A program made the position numbers and the translations under genes. Under the pieces are notes generated by a model. It worked only from the letters and a program-made list of their open reading frames with translations, did no database searches and was not told the DNA's origin. This document shows, piece by piece, positions 9,491-21,419 of a stretch of DNA of 64,000 nucleotides. This stretch comes from Pseudolabrys sp. FHR47 (GTDB taxonomy: Bacteria; Pseudomonadota; Alphaproteobacteria; Rhizobiales; Xanthobacteraceae): positions 2,917,001-2,981,000 of the forward strand of contig NZ_CP039740.1 in assembly GCF_005153485.1 (NCBI RefSeq), read 5' to 3'. Each line of letters starts with the position of its first letter. The stretch's first letter is position 1.

Positions 9491-10189
9491 CTACCCGACC
9501 CGGAAACCGCGGCCTTCGTCGCCGCCCGAAAGGTCCGCCAGCACGGTCTCGCCGGACAGCGCCGTCTGGCCGACGGCGACCAGGGGCTGCGTGCCCTCGG
9601 GCAAATACACGTCGAGCCTCGAGCCGAAGCGGATCATGCCGAAACGCTCGCCCGCGCCGACCGGCTGACCTTCCTTGACGTAGCAGACGATGCGGCGCGC
9701 GATGAGGCCGGCGATCTGCACCACGGCGATGCGGGTGCCGCCCGTGGCGATCACCAGCGAATTGCGCTCATTGTCGACCGAGGCCTTGTCGAGGTCGGCG
9801 TTCACGAACTTGCCGGGCTGATAAAGGATCTTCTCGACACGGCCGGCGACCGGCGAGCGGTTCACGTGGCAGTCGAACACGCTCATGAACACCGAGATGC
9901 GCAGCATCGGCTTCGGGCCGAGGCCAAGTTCGTGCGGCGGCGGCGTCGTCGTCACCATGCTGATGCGGCCGTCCGCCGGCGACACGATCAGACCGTCGCG
10001 CACCGGCGTGACGCGTGGCGGATCACGGAAGAAATAGATGCACCAGACGGTGAGCACCGTGCCGATCCAGCCGAGCGGCGTCCATATCCAGAACAGGACC
10101 AGACTGACCAGCGCGAATACGCCAATGAAGGGATAGCCTTCGGGCGTGATCGGCACCAACTGCTTGCGGATGGAGTCGTAGATGGACAT
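9491..10189 (-). CDS. psd: Phosphatidylserine decarboxylase proenzyme
   Basis: It decarboxylates phosphatidylserine to phosphatidylethanolamine. The 232-residue protein is the short alphaproteobacterial/archaeal type. An N-terminal hydrophobic segment (about 20-50) anchors it to the membrane. The self-cleavage site is [11 protein letters not shown], with Ser190 expected to become the pyruvoyl group. SPADGRIS and the His in [10 protein letters not shown] are also conserved. It is followed after an unusual 637-bp gap by pssA and preceded by an ABC exporter gene. Confidence 0.95.
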   Translation of the reverse strand: MSIYDSIRKQLVPITPEGYPFIGVFALVSLVLFWIWTPLGWIGTVLTVWCIYFFRDPPRVTPVRDGLIVSPADGRISMVTTTPPPHELGLGPKPMLRISVFMSVFDCHVNRSPVAGRVEKILYQPGKFVNADLDKASVDNERNSLVIATGGTRIAVVQIAGLIARRIVCYVKEGQPVGAGERFGMIRFGSRLDVYLPEGTQPLVAVGQTALSGETVLADLSGGDEGRGFRVG

Positions 10190-10236
10190 GGGAAGTTCTT
10201 ATCCGTTTTCTCGACCGTTGCCGGGATCTCTCTTTC

Positions 10237-10280
10237 CCCTCTCCCCATCAGGGAGAGGGCGGCGCGCGGAGCGCGCCGCT
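10237..10280. repeat. Two adjacent hairpins upstream of psd
   Basis: A 9-bp stem CCCTCTCCC/GGGAGAGGG (10237-10245 with 10251-10259) is followed by GGCGCGC/GCGCGCC (10264-10270 with 10274-10280). The first arm recurs in intergenic hairpins at 42485 and 43651. They sit between the ABC exporter stop and the psd start, so they may be a transcript end or a dispersed repeat. Confidence 0.55.
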
Positions 10281-10318
10281 GGCGTTCCTATATCCTTAGC
10301 CGGCGCGCAATTCGATAG

Positions 10319-12313
10319 CTATTCCGCGGCATCCGCGGGCGTGGCCGACCGCTCGGCGGCCGTCAGCACCGGATCGTCGACCGGCGGCGGGTTGCGGTTG
10401 GGCGCCGCCTCCTCGTCGCCGGCACGAGCCAGGCGCTCGCGCGCCTCCTCGGCCTCGCGCTGCCGGTTCCACATGCTGGCATAGAGACCGTTGGCCGCGA
10501 GCAGCGCCGCGTGATTGCCGCGCTCGACGATCTCTCCCTTGTCGAGCACGATGATCTCGTCGGCGCCGACGATGGTCGAAAGCCGGTGCGCGATCACGAG
10601 CGTGGTGCGGCCCTTGGACACCCGCTCCAGCGCGTCCTGGATTTCCTTCTCGGTGTGGCTGTCGAGCGCCGAGGTCGCCTCGTCCAGCACCAGGATCGGC
10701 GGCGCCTTCAGGATCGTGCGGGCGATCGCGACGCGCTGTTTCTCGCCGCCGGACAATTTGAGGCCACGCTCGCCGACCTCGGTCTCGTAGCCCTGCGGCG
10801 ACAGGCGGATGAAGCCGTCGATCTGCGCCAGCCGGGCCGCCTCCTCAACTTCGGCGTCGGTCGCTTCCCAGCGGCCATAGCGGATGTTGTAGCGGATGGT
10901 GTCGTTGAACAGCACGGTGTCCTGCGGCACCATGCCGATGGCTTCGCGCAAGGATTTCTGAGCGACCCGCGCGATGTTCTGGCCATCGATGGTGATGCGC
11001 CCACCCGACAGGTCGTAGAAGCGGAACAGCAGCCGCGAGATGGTGGACTTGCCGGCGCCGGACGGGCCGACCACCGCCACGGTCTTGCCGGCCGGCACCT
11101 CGAAGCTGATGCCCTTCAGGATCGGCCGCGCCGGATCATAGGCGAAGGCGACATTGTCGAAACGGATATTGCCGGCGCTGACAGCGAGTGGCCTGGCGCC
11201 GGGAATGTCCTTGATTTCCGGCGGCCGGCCGAGGATCGAGAACATCAGCTCGATATCGGTCACCGCCTGCTTGATCTCGCGATAGACCATGCCCATGAAA
11301 TTCAGCGGCTGGTAAAGCTGGATCATCATGGCGTTGATGAGCACGAAATCGCCGACCGTCTTGCCGCCGGCGCGGATCTCGGTCGCCACCATCACCATCG
11401 CGGCGGCAAGGCCCGCCGTAAAGATGATTGCCTGTCCGGCATTGAGCACCGCGAGCGAGGTATAGGCCCGGGTGGACGCGTCCTCGTAACGCGCCATGGC
11501 GCGGTCGTAACGCTCGGACTCGCGGTCCTCGGCGGAGAAGTATTTCACCGTTTCGTAGTTCAGCAGCGAGTCGATCGCCTTCACATTGGCGTCGGTGTCG
11601 CTGTCGTTCATCTTGCGGCGGATGCCGATGCGCCATTCGGTGGCGTAGTAGGTCCACACCAGATAGAGCGCGACGGTGATGAGGATGACGACAACGTAAC
11701 GCCAGTCGAACTGCCACATCAGCACGACGCAGATCAGCGTCAGCTCGATGATGGTCGGCGCCAGTTGCAGGATGACCATGCGCACGATGGTCTCGATGCC
11801 GTTGCGGCCGCGCTCGAGCACGCGCGTCAGGCCGCCGGTCTTGCGCTCGAGATGAAAGCGCAGCGACAATTCGTGCATGTGCACGAAGGTGCGGTAGGCG
11901 AGCCGGCGCACCGCGTGCATCGCCACCTTGGCGAAGACGCCATCACGCATCTGCGTCGTCACCGCCATGATGACGCGCATGCCGCCATAAGCGAGCGTCA
12001 TCGCAACGGGCGCCGCGAGCGCCCAGAGCAGCCAGTCATTGGCGCCGAGGGGCGCGCTGCCGGCGCCGGCCAGCGCATCGGTCGCCCACTTGAAGGTGAA
12101 GGGCGTGACGATGGTGGCGAACTTGGCGAGCAGCAGCAGCAAGGTCGCCCAGACGACGCGCATCTTCAGGTCGCGCCGATCCGACGGCCAAATGTAGGGC
12201 CACAGATGGACGATGGTCGCCATCAGCGCGCCGCGGTCGGCTGAGACGCGGGGTTCAGGTTGGGCGGCTTGGTGCGGAGGCGTCATTCGGGGTCCGGGGT
12301 CAGGCACTTTCAT
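10319..12313 (-). CDS. Atm1/HMT1-type ABC exporter, fused permease and ATPase
   Basis: A 664-residue half-transporter that works as a homodimer. The N-terminal six-helix ABC membrane domain spans about residues 45-345. The nucleotide-binding domain follows (about 375-610) with Walker A GPSGAGKST, signature LSGGEKQRVAIAR, Walker B ILVLDEATSALD and the switch His in IAHRLSTI. The family is close to mitochondrial Atm1 and bacterial AtmA, which export glutathione-linked sulfur or metal species. The tail is Glu- and Ala-rich. Substrate is not proven. Confidence 0.92.
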   Translation of the reverse strand: MKVPDPGPRMTPPHQAAQPEPRVSADRGALMATIVHLWPYIWPSDRRDLKMRVVWATLLLLLAKFATIVTPFTFKWATDALAGAGSAPLGANDWLLWALAAPVAMTLAYGGMRVIMAVTTQMRDGVFAKVAMHAVRRLAYRTFVHMHELSLRFHLERKTGGLTRVLERGRNGIETIVRMVILQLAPTIIELTLICVVLMWQFDWRYVVVILITVALYLVWTYYATEWRIGIRRKMNDSDTDANVKAIDSLLNYETVKYFSAEDRESERYDRAMARYEDASTRAYTSLAVLNAGQAIIFTAGLAAAMVMVATEIRAGGKTVGDFVLINAMMIQLYQPLNFMGMVYREIKQAVTDIELMFSILGRPPEIKDIPGARPLAVSAGNIRFDNVAFAYDPARPILKGISFEVPAGKTVAVVGPSGAGKSTISRLLFRFYDLSGGRITIDGQNIARVAQKSLREAIGMVPQDTVLFNDTIRYNIRYGRWEATDAEVEEAARLAQIDGFIRLSPQGYETEVGERGLKLSGGEKQRVAIARTILKAPPILVLDEATSALDSHTEKEIQDALERVSKGRTTLVIAHRLSTIVGADEIIVLDKGEIVERGNHAALLAANGLYASMWNRQREAEEARERLARAGDEEAAPNRNPPPVDDPVLTAAERSATPADAAE

Positions 12314-12399
12314 ATAGGTCTAAACTGGCCGGCAATCACCCTTCCGCCCTGTATTTCCTACGGATTTTTCGGGGCCACCTTGACGCCCGGAAGGTAGCG

Positions 12400-13038
12400 A
12401 TGCACATCCAGACCATGACCTCGCCTGACAAACCCGCCTCGCTCGCCCGAATCTGCGTCTATTGCGGCTCCGGCCCGGGCACCGACCCGGCCTTCGTCGC
12501 CGCGGCGACCGCCCTAGGCGCCGCCATGGCCAAGGCCGGTATCGGGCTGGTCTATGGCGGCGGCGACATGGGCATGATGGGCGCCGTGGCCGAGGCGGTG
12601 CGCGGCCATGGCGGCACGGTGACCGGCATCATCCCGGAGTTTCTGCTCAACAAGGAGCGCGCCGGTTTCAACGGTGACGGCCTGATCGTCACCCGCGACA
12701 TGCACGAGCGCAAACGCAAGATGTTCGAGATGGCCGACGCCTTCGTCGCCATGCCGGGCGGCATCGGCACGCTCGAGGAGATCGTCGAGCAGATGACCTG
12801 GGCCCAGCTTGGCCGTCACAAGAAGCCGATCCTGCTCGCCAACATCAAGGGCTTCTGGGATCCGCTCTCCGCTCTGCTCGATCACATGAAGGCGCTGGCC
12901 TTCATCCGCGACGGCATGGAGTTCGAACTGCTGGTCGCAGACGAGGTGAGCGACATCATCCCGAAGCTGCGCCAGGCGATGCAGGGCGTGTCGGAAACGG
13001 CGAAGGATATGCCGGAAGCTGTGGCGGAGAAGTTGTAG
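12400..13038 (+). CDS. LOG-family cytokinin riboside 5'-monophosphate phosphoribohydrolase
   Basis: A Rossmann-fold protein of 212 residues in the TIGR00730 family, which releases the base from nucleoside 5'-monophosphates. The family motif PGGIGTLEE (about residues 125-133) and the preceding R-K pair (ERKRKMFEMAD) are intact. VYGGGDMGMMGAVA forms the phosphate-binding loop. GGAAGG precedes the ATG at 12400; a second ATG at 12415 is an alternative. It is divergent from the ABC exporter gene and converges on the VOC gene, with 1 bp between stops. Confidence 0.92.
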   Translation: MHIQTMTSPDKPASLARICVYCGSGPGTDPAFVAAATALGAAMAKAGIGLVYGGGDMGMMGAVAEAVRGHGGTVTGIIPEFLLNKERAGFNGDGLIVTRDMHERKRKMFEMADAFVAMPGGIGTLEEIVEQMTWAQLGRHKKPILLANIKGFWDPLSALLDHMKALAFIRDGMEFELLVADEVSDIIPKLRQAMQGVSETAKDMPEAVAEKL

Positions 13039-13039
13039 C

Positions 13040-13417
13040 TTACTTCGTAAACGTCACCGCCTCGATGCGGTTGCCGTCGGGATCGCGGATGAAGGCGGCG
13101 TAATAACCGCCCTCGCCGTCATGCTCGCGCAAACCGGGCGCGCCATCGCTTGAGCCACCGGCTTTGAGCGCCGCGGCGTGGAAGGCATCGACGAGTTCGG
13201 TCGAGCGCGCGCGGAAGCAGACATGCGCGCCGCTGCCAGCCTCAATCGGCGCCATGTCACGGCGCAGATTGATCCAGAACTCGGAATACTGCTTGCCGAA
13301 GCCGACGGTCGCTGCGCGCACGTCGATCGGCTTCATGCCGATGGCGCCGAGCACGGACTCGTAAAAGCGCGTGGCGGCGCCGAGGTCGCGGACGGCGATG
13401 GAGACGTGGTCGATCAT
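13040..13417 (-). CDS. VOC-family (glyoxalase/bleomycin resistance) protein
   Basis: A 125-residue protein with the paired beta-alpha-beta-beta-beta modules of the vicinal oxygen chelate fold. It begins MIDHVSIAVRDL, in which the His is a typical metal ligand, and ends DPDGNRIEAV, in which Glu is the last ligand. It starts 7 bp after the cimA stop on the same strand, so it is probably the last gene of that unit. The substrate is unknown. Confidence 0.9.
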   Translation of the reverse strand: MIDHVSIAVRDLGAATRFYESVLGAIGMKPIDVRAATVGFGKQYSEFWINLRRDMAPIEAGSGAHVCFRARSTELVDAFHAAALKAGGSSDGAPGLREHDGEGGYYAAFIRDPDGNRIEAVTFTK

Positions 13418-13424
13418 GCGGCCC

Positions 13425-15020
13425 TCACGCCGGCGCGCCGGACTTCACCAATTTGTAAATGATCGAATCCATCAGCGCCTGAAACGAGGCGTCGATGATG
13501 TTCGGCGACACGCCGATCGTGGTCCAGTGCTCGCCGCTCTCATCCTCGCTTTCGATCAGCACGCGCGTCACGGCCTCGGTGCCGCCATTGAGGATACGCA
13601 CGCGGAAATCGGTGAGCTTGAGGCCCTTGATGTAGTCTTGATACTTGCCGAGGTCCTTGCGCAAAGCCTGGTCGAGGGCGTTGACCGGACCGTTGCCTTC
13701 CGCCGCAGAGATCAGGCTTTCGCTGCCGACCTTCACTTTGACCACTGCCATCGTGACGGTGACGCGCTGGCCGAGCGCGTTGTCGCGCTGCTCGACATTG
13801 ACGTCGAACTGCGACACGTCGAAATAATCCGGCACGGTGCCGAGCGTGCGCCGCGCCAAGAGTTCGAAGGAGGCGTCCGCCGCATCATAGGCATAACCGA
13901 TCGCCTCGCGCTCCTTGACGATCTCAAGCAGGCGGCCGATGCGGCGATCGTCCTTGTCGACCTTGAGGCCGATACGATCGAGTTCGGCGAGCACGTTCGA
14001 CTTGCCGGCCTGATCCGACACCAGCACCTTGCGCTTGTTACCGACGAGATCGGGACTGACGTGCTCGTAGGTTTCCGGCGCCTTCATGATTGCGGAGGCG
14101 TGAATGCCAGCCTTGGTGGCAAAAGCGTTCTCGCCGACATAGGGCGCGTAGCGGAACGACGGCCGGTTCAGCCGCTCGTCGAGCGCGCGCGACACCTTGC
14201 CGAGCGACTTGAGCGCCTCGTCGCTGATGCCGATGTCGAACTTGTCGGCATAGTCCTTCTTCAGCTTCAGCGTCGGGATGATGGAAACGAGATTGGCGTT
14301 GCCGCAGCGCTCGCCGAGGCCGTTGAGCGTGCCCTGAATCTGCCGCGCGCCGGCGCGCACCGCGGCCAGCGAATTGGCGACCGCCTGCTCTGTGTCATTA
14401 TGGGCGTGGATGCCGACATGATCGCCGGGGATGACCTTCACCACATCGCCGACGATCTTCTCGATCTCGTGCGGCAGCGTGCCGCCATTGGTGTCGCACA
14501 GCACCACCCAGCGCGCGCCCTCGTCATAGGCCGCCTTGGCGCATTCCAGGGCGAATTTCGGATTGGCCTTGTAGCCGTCGAAGAAATGCTCGCAATCGAG
14601 CAGCACTTCCCGGCCCGCGGCCTTGGCCGCCTTCACGCTGTCGCGGATCGAAGCGAGGTTTTCTTCCAGCGTCGTCTCCAGCGCGACCTTGACGTGATAG
14701 TCCCACGACTTGGCGACGAAGCAGATGGCGTCGGCTTTCGCCTCGATGAGCGCGGCGACGCCCGGATCGTTCGAGGCCGAGCGCCCCGAGCGGCGCGTCA
14801 TGCCGAAGGCGGTGAACTTGCCCTTGAGCTTGCGGTCCTGCGCGAAGAATTCCGTGTCGGTCGCATTGGCGCCCGGATAACCGCCCTCGACATAGTCAAT
14901 GCCCAAGTCGTCGAGCATATCGGCAATGGCGATCTTGTCGGCGAGCGTGAAGTCGACGCCATTGGTCTGCGCACCGTCGCGCAGGGTCGTGTCGAACAGA
15001 TAGAGCCGCTCGCGGGACAT
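13425..15020 (-). CDS. cimA: Citramalate synthase
   Basis: It condenses pyruvate and acetyl-CoA to (R)-citramalate, an isoleucine precursor route that bypasses threonine deaminase. It has 531 residues. The HMGL-like TIM barrel begins FDTTLRDGAQ, with metal-binding HAHND and GLGERCGNAN. A C-terminal LeuA-type regulatory dimer domain covers about 400-525. The ATG at 15020 is chosen because GGTGAGG sits 5-7 bases upstream; TTG or GTG codons at 15035 and 15032 lack such a site. The paralogous 2-isopropylmalate synthase has a different barrel signature. Confidence 0.94.
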   Translation of the reverse strand: MSRERLYLFDTTLRDGAQTNGVDFTLADKIAIADMLDDLGIDYVEGGYPGANATDTEFFAQDRKLKGKFTAFGMTRRSGRSASNDPGVAALIEAKADAICFVAKSWDYHVKVALETTLEENLASIRDSVKAAKAAGREVLLDCEHFFDGYKANPKFALECAKAAYDEGARWVVLCDTNGGTLPHEIEKIVGDVVKVIPGDHVGIHAHNDTEQAVANSLAAVRAGARQIQGTLNGLGERCGNANLVSIIPTLKLKKDYADKFDIGISDEALKSLGKVSRALDERLNRPSFRYAPYVGENAFATKAGIHASAIMKAPETYEHVSPDLVGNKRKVLVSDQAGKSNVLAELDRIGLKVDKDDRRIGRLLEIVKEREAIGYAYDAADASFELLARRTLGTVPDYFDVSQFDVNVEQRDNALGQRVTVTMAVVKVKVGSESLISAAEGNGPVNALDQALRKDLGKYQDYIKGLKLTDFRVRILNGGTEAVTRVLIESEDESGEHWTTIGVSPNIIDASFQALMDSIIYKLVKSGAPA

Positions 15021-15028
15021 GATACGCC

Positions 15029-15109
15029 TCACCAAAGATAATAGTTCGCCGCCAGCGCAACGGCGACCAGCAGCGCGACGGCCGCCATGACGATGTGATG
15101 CCGCTGCAT
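15029..15109 (-). CDS. Putative 26-residue membrane mini-protein
   Basis: An ATG at 15107-15109 opens a 26-codon frame ending TGA at 15029-15031, just before the cimA start. The product starts MQRHHIVMAAVALLVAV and is a single hydrophobic helix ending NYYLW. The stop lies next to the cimA ribosome-binding site, so translation could be coupled. It is too short for statistical support and could be chance. Confidence 0.4.
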   Translation of the reverse strand: MQRHHIVMAAVALLVAVALAANYYLW

Positions 15110-15116
15110 GACGCGC

Positions 15117-15230
15117 TTACCAGAGACCGAAATACTTGGTGGCGACGGCAATCGCAGCAGCGATCACCACGACCTTCAGCACGATGTAATAGAGCCAGTG
15201 GCGCGGGAACGGCGTGTCGGGTTTTTCCAT
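15117..15230 (-). CDS. Putative 37-residue membrane mini-protein
   Basis: A 37-codon frame from ATG at 15230 to TAA at 15117-15119. The product begins MEKPDTPFPRHWLYYIV, continues as one hydrophobic helix of about 20 residues and ends YFGLW. It starts 9 bp after the GNAT stop and ends 7 bp before the 26-codon frame. The helix plus aromatic-rich ends look like a real small membrane protein; no known function is recognised. Confidence 0.5.
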   Translation of the reverse strand: MEKPDTPFPRHWLYYIVLKVVVIAAAIAVATKYFGLW

Positions 15231-15239
15231 GGCAGCGAC

Positions 15240-15749
15240 TTAGGCCTCCGGTTGGGCGTTCGGCTTGACGAGCGCCTTGGACAACGTGGTGTTGGCGAGC
15301 CATTCGTCGCCGACCGACACCGAATTGCGCTGCTGCGCGACATAGCCGCGCTTCTCGAAGAAGCCGCGCGCGGTGTCGCTGGCGTCCACGGTGAGGCTCG
15401 AAGCGCCGCGCGCGCCGGCGAGCTTCTCCAGCGCGTCGACAAGCAGCGCACCCGCGCCCTGCCCGCTGACGATCGGATGCACGAACAGCATGTCGATCTT
15501 GGTGTTGCCGGCGAGCGAAGCGAAGGCGACCGGCGAGCCATCGAAGGTCGCAATCAAAGTAAGTTGCTTGCTGAGGCGGGCCGCGAAGGCTTCCAGATCT
15601 TCGGCGCGTGAAATCCACGCCTCCCGTTGGGCCTCGCTGTAATCGTCGCTTGTCAGTTCAAGAATGCTCTCGCGGAAGATCTCCGCGAGCAGCGGCGCAT
15701 CCGTGGGCAGGAACGGCCGCAGCGCGAGCTTCGGTGAAGCGGTCGCCAT
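15240..15749 (-). CDS. GNAT-family N-acetyltransferase
   Basis: A 169-residue acetyl-CoA-dependent acyltransferase. The fold is seen as LALRPFLPTDAPLLAEIF at the start, the central KIDMLFVHPIVSGQGAGALL segment with the Q-x-x-G-x-G/A-type pyrophosphate loop, and a C-terminal ARGFFEKRGYVA. It starts at ATG 15749, overlapping the stop of the GFA gene by one base (TGATG), so the two are translationally linked. The acceptor is unknown. Confidence 0.9.
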   Translation of the reverse strand: MATASPKLALRPFLPTDAPLLAEIFRESILELTSDDYSEAQREAWISRAEDLEAFAARLSKQLTLIATFDGSPVAFASLAGNTKIDMLFVHPIVSGQGAGALLVDALEKLAGARGASSLTVDASDTARGFFEKRGYVAQQRNSVSVGDEWLANTTLSKALVKPNAQPEA

Positions 15750-16219
15750 CAGCGTGTCCCCTGTCGCGGCCATTCGGCCGTATCGTGGTCGGGATGCTGA
15801 TGGCTGACGATAGAAGCCTTGAAGGCCTCCTGCTTGGGCTCGGCGCCTTCCGGGCGCGTCGGCAGGCTGCACAAGCCGTCGAAGAACGGCTGCTTGCTCT
15901 CGGGATTGACCTGGATGGTCGGCGGCGCGACCGACGGATCGTCAAGGGTGCAGACCGCGATTTCGGTCGGGCCACCGTATTCATAAGTCAGCGGCGTGCC
16001 GCAATCGGCGCAGAAGCCGCGCTCGACCTTGTTCGACGAACGATAGCGCTTCGGCTCGCCGCGCGTCCATTCGAGATCGTGCACGGTGACCAGCATCGCG
16101 AAGGGCGAACCGAAGGCCTTCTGGCACATGCGGCAATGGCAGATCGACGAGCGGCCGAATTTCGAGCCGCGAAAGCGCACCGCGCCGCATTGGCAGCCGC
16201 CGGAATGCATGGTGTTCAT
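15749..16219 (-). CDS. GFA-family (glutathione-dependent formaldehyde-activating-like) zinc protein
   Basis: A 156-residue zinc protein of the GFA/CENP-V fold. Zinc-ligand pairs are [14 protein letters not shown] and CADCGTPL in the expected order. Members range from a glutathione-formaldehyde adduct enzyme to proteins of unknown role; the sequence does not separate these. Its start overlaps the cysS stop by four bases (16216-16219), and its stop overlaps the GNAT start, giving a cysS-GFA-GNAT unit. Confidence 0.9.
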   Translation of the reverse strand: MNTMHSGGCQCGAVRFRGSKFGRSSICHCRMCQKAFGSPFAMLVTVHDLEWTRGEPKRYRSSNKVERGFCADCGTPLTYEYGGPTEIAVCTLDDPSVAPPTIQVNPESKQPFFDGLCSLPTRPEGAEPKQEAFKASIVSHQHPDHDTAEWPRQGTR

Positions 16220-17766
16220 CGCGCGATCTCCCAGGTTGTGCCGTCCTTGGAGTCTTTCAGCACCACGCCCATGGCCGCGAGCTCGTCGCGGATGCGGTCG
16301 GATTCAGCGAAGTTCTTCGCGGCGCGAGCAGCGGTGCGGTCTGCAACAAGACGCTCTATTTTCTCATTCAGAAGCTGCCTATCACCGCTGACAATAGTCA
16401 AAGTGCCGTTTTTGCTACTTTCGACTTTCAATCCACGCGATTCAATCGTCGATATTATCTGACCAATTTGGGGGGCGTTATTTGCTGTTGCAGCTCTTAA
16501 GAGCTGCACAGTTGCGCCGAGGCCAAGAATACTCTGATCTACATTGAGGGCTTGTACGCCAGATTGAAAATACCCCGGCTTATCGAGATGCCGGAACCCC
16601 AACAGGTGGCAGTTAGCGGCAAACTTCATCTCGTCTTTAAAGCCACCCACCTTTGCCTTAGCAAAAAGCTCCCTTAATGCCGAAATAGCATTTGAAGTAT
16701 TCAAGTCGTCTGACAATGCGTTGAGAACCTCGGTCGGTTCCTCGTTATTATTGAATGTATAACGCGATTGAAGAAGATGGGCCCAATCTTCTAGTTCATT
16801 GCAAGCTGCTCTGGTATTGTTCTCAGTCCAATCAATTGGCTGCCTATAATGCGTCATCAGCATCTGCAAACGCAAAACATCGCCCGGCCACTTATCTAAT
16901 AGACCCCGGATAGTGAGAAAATTGCCGAGGCTCTTCGACATCTTCTCGCCTTCGACCTGCAGGAAGCCGTTGTGCATCCAATAGTTCGCCATCACGTTCT
17001 GATGGAAGGCGCAGCGCGATTGCGCGATTTCGTTCTCGTGATGCGGAAAGACGAGATCGATGCCGCCGCCGTGAATGTCGAAGGTCTCGCCGAGATGCTT
17101 CCACGACATCGCCGAGCATTCGATGTGCCAGCCGGGACGGCCGGGCTCCTTGATGCCACCCGGCGACGGCCAGCCGGGCTCGCCCGGCTTCGACGGCTTC
17201 CACAGCACGAAATCCTGCGCGTCTTTCTTATAAGGCGCGACTTCGACACGAGCGCCCGCGATCATCTCGTCCATCGGCCGCTTGGAGAGCTGGCCGTAGT
17301 CCGTCATCGACGGCACGTTGAACAGCACATTGTCTTCGGCGACATAAGCGTGACCCGACTTGATGAGACGCTCGATGATCGTCTTCATCTCCTCGATATG
17401 CTCGGTCGCGCGCGGTTCGACCGTCGGCGGCAGGCAGCCCAGCGCCGCGACGTCGGCCTTGAAATTCTGATAGGTCTCTTCCGTCAACTCACGGATATCG
17501 ATGCCGCGCTCGGCGGCGCGCGCATTGATCTTGTCATCAACGTCGGTGATGTTGCGGACGTATTTAACGTGGCTCTCGCCATAGATGTGGCGCAGCAACC
17601 GGAACAGCACGTCGAAGACGATGACCGGCCGCGCATTGCCGATATGGGCGTAGTCGTAGACCGTCGGTCCGCACACATACATGCGCACATTCGCCGGATC
17701 GATCGGCGTGAACGGGCGCTTCTCGCGCGTCAGCGTATCGTAGAGCCGCAATTCCATAAGGGTCAC
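16216..17766 (-). CDS. cysS: Cysteinyl-tRNA synthetase
   Basis: It charges tRNA-Cys. The 516-residue class I synthetase has HIGN at residues 41-44, KMSKS at 275-279, and zinc ligands including Cys32 in VCGPT and the HHENE region. The catalytic domain (1-280) and the last 40 residues have the high GC and codon use of the surroundings. The middle (about residues 282-475; 16340-16920) is clearly AT-richer, about 45-50% GC by eye. The C-terminal half is somewhat longer than usual for the enzyme, but the frame is intact. Confidence 0.95.
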   Translation of the reverse strand: MTLMELRLYDTLTREKRPFTPIDPANVRMYVCGPTVYDYAHIGNARPVIVFDVLFRLLRHIYGESHVKYVRNITDVDDKINARAAERGIDIRELTEETYQNFKADVAALGCLPPTVEPRATEHIEEMKTIIERLIKSGHAYVAEDNVLFNVPSMTDYGQLSKRPMDEMIAGARVEVAPYKKDAQDFVLWKPSKPGEPGWPSPGGIKEPGRPGWHIECSAMSWKHLGETFDIHGGGIDLVFPHHENEIAQSRCAFHQNVMANYWMHNGFLQVEGEKMSKSLGNFLTIRGLLDKWPGDVLRLQMLMTHYRQPIDWTENNTRAACNELEDWAHLLQSRYTFNNNEEPTEVLNALSDDLNTSNAISALRELFAKAKVGGFKDEMKFAANCHLLGFRHLDKPGYFQSGVQALNVDQSILGLGATVQLLRAATANNAPQIGQIISTIESRGLKVESSKNGTLTIVSGDRQLLNEKIERLVADRTAARAAKNFAESDRIRDELAAMGVVLKDSKDGTTWEIAR

Positions 17767-18107
17767 ACCAATGCCGGCGATCCCGCTGGCCGGGGGCGTC
17801 CCTTATTATCTCGATTCGAGAAAAGACGGCCTCAGCCAGCGTGTGTGCGCTAGCTAATAATCAGGCGGCAAATACCGCGGATGAGGGTCAGGCCGTTCAT
17901 TGTCGGGCACATTGCGCAAATTGCCCGGCTAGCGTCAAGCGGCCCGAAAATTCCACAGCAAACATAAGTACTTGCTAGAGGCCTTCGAATCGCCGCAGCG
18001 GTTAAACGGCTTTTAAGAAACTTCGCTGCATTTTAGCGGCCGGACTTCACCGACAAGCCCTCGATCGAGCCCGCGCGGCCCGTTGGCGCGCGCGATAAGG
18101 AACGGAC
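17767..18107. other. Non-coding interval between cysS and a small secreted-protein gene
   Basis: No gene, RNA or clear hairpin was recognised in these 341 bp. They lie between two divergently oriented genes and so should contain both promoters, but no confident -35/-10 pair was identified. Confidence 0.6.
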
Positions 18108-18422
18108 GTGCCCATGCGTAGCCTACTGGTCAGTGTCGCCTTGCTCTCCGGCCTCACCCTCGCCGGGCCGGCCCAGGCCGAGCGCAAGATGTTCATCATC
18201 AGCGCCGACGTTGGTTATGGCGTCGACCGCTGCCTGGCCAGCGGCGCGGCCTGCGGGGCACCGGCCGCCGCTGCCTATTGCCGCAGCCAGAACTTCGCCA
18301 CCGCGATGTCTTTCAGCAAGGTGGACCGCGAGGACATCACCGGCGCCATTCCGGCCGGCGGATCGGGCGGCTGCAAAGGCGCGAATTGCGACGACGTTGT
18401 CGCCATCGTCTGTTCGCGCTGA
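18108..18422 (+). CDS. Small secreted hypothetical protein
   Basis: A 104-residue protein with a clear Sec signal (LLVSVALLSGLTLAGPAQA) and a mature part of about 80 residues with five or six cysteines (CLAS, AACGAP, YCRSQ, GGCKGANC, VCSR). This suggests a disulfide-bonded periplasmic protein. AAGGAACGG upstream fits either GTG at 18108 or ATG at 18114. It resembles small periplasmic proteins common in Hyphomicrobiales, but I do not recognise a named family. Confidence 0.75.
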   Translation: MPMRSLLVSVALLSGLTLAGPAQAERKMFIISADVGYGVDRCLASGAACGAPAAAAYCRSQNFATAMSFSKVDREDITGAIPAGGSGGCKGANCDDVVAIVCSR

Positions 18423-18507
18423 TCGCGGTCGGGAACTTCGCGGAAAGTTCCATCCTCCGTGTGAAATTTTTTAACGGGCGTAAGAGCTTGCGCGCGTTTA
18501 AGCGCGG

Positions 18508-20783
<2,276 letters not shown>

Positions 20784-20787
<4 letters not shown>

Positions 20788-21227
20788 ACCTCGCGGCCGA
20801 TCAACCGGTCGAGCGAGAAGCGTCCGCCGCCGCGCACCAGGAAGTGCAGCACGACCAGCGCCCAGAACAGCGGATATTCGAAGCCGAGGTTGTTCCAGTA
20901 GAAGCCGTTGGCGGCGTGGAATTTGATCGCGACCGCGAGGAAGACCAGCACCGGGAGTGCGGCAAGCCGCGTCAGCAGGCCGAGCGCGAGGCACAGGCCG
21001 CCGCCGAATTCCGTGAGCCCGGTGAGGATGGTCCAGAACAGCGCGGGGTGGAATCCAGCCTGCTCGAAGAAGGCGGCATTGGCCGCGGTCGCCCCGAACA
21101 GCTTCGGATAGCCATGGGCGGCGAGTGACAGGCCGGCGCAGAGGCGCACCAGGGTTTCGGTCACCGGCGCGAGCGTCCGGTAGAGCCCGTCCAGAGCGGG
21201 GATGAGCAGGCGCGAATCGTCCGACAT
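20784..21227 (-). CDS. DoxX-family membrane protein
   Basis: A 147-residue membrane protein of four helices in the DoxX/SURF4-like group. The first helix motif LVRLCAGLSLAAHGYPKLFG and the second ILTGLTEFGGGLCLALGLL are typical. The gene overlaps the end of the upstream kinase by four bases, convergently. DoxX proteins are linked to redox and thiol metabolism in some bacteria; no specific role follows from this neighbourhood. Confidence 0.9.
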
Positions 21228-21419
21228 GGCAGGCTCCTTTGGGCGGTCTCCTCGGAGCAGGATTCCGTGGCCGGTGGCCGCCAGTCTAGCGGTTCCGCGA
21301 CCATGCGGACGATTAGAATGCTTCCAAGAAGGTTGCGCGGTATCCCAACATCGGTAAATTCGTCAGTATTTGCCGGTCGATGCCTCAAGACCCGCCGGCG
21401 CAAGGGACCCTGCGGCGCG

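Noticed and set aside
10511..12244. 577-codon plus-strand frame opposite the Atm1-type exporter
   Set aside because: Antisense to a full set of ABC motifs and with no recognisable domain of its own.
13371..15041. 556-codon plus-strand frame opposite cimA
   Set aside because: Antisense to intact citramalate synthase; no domain motifs.
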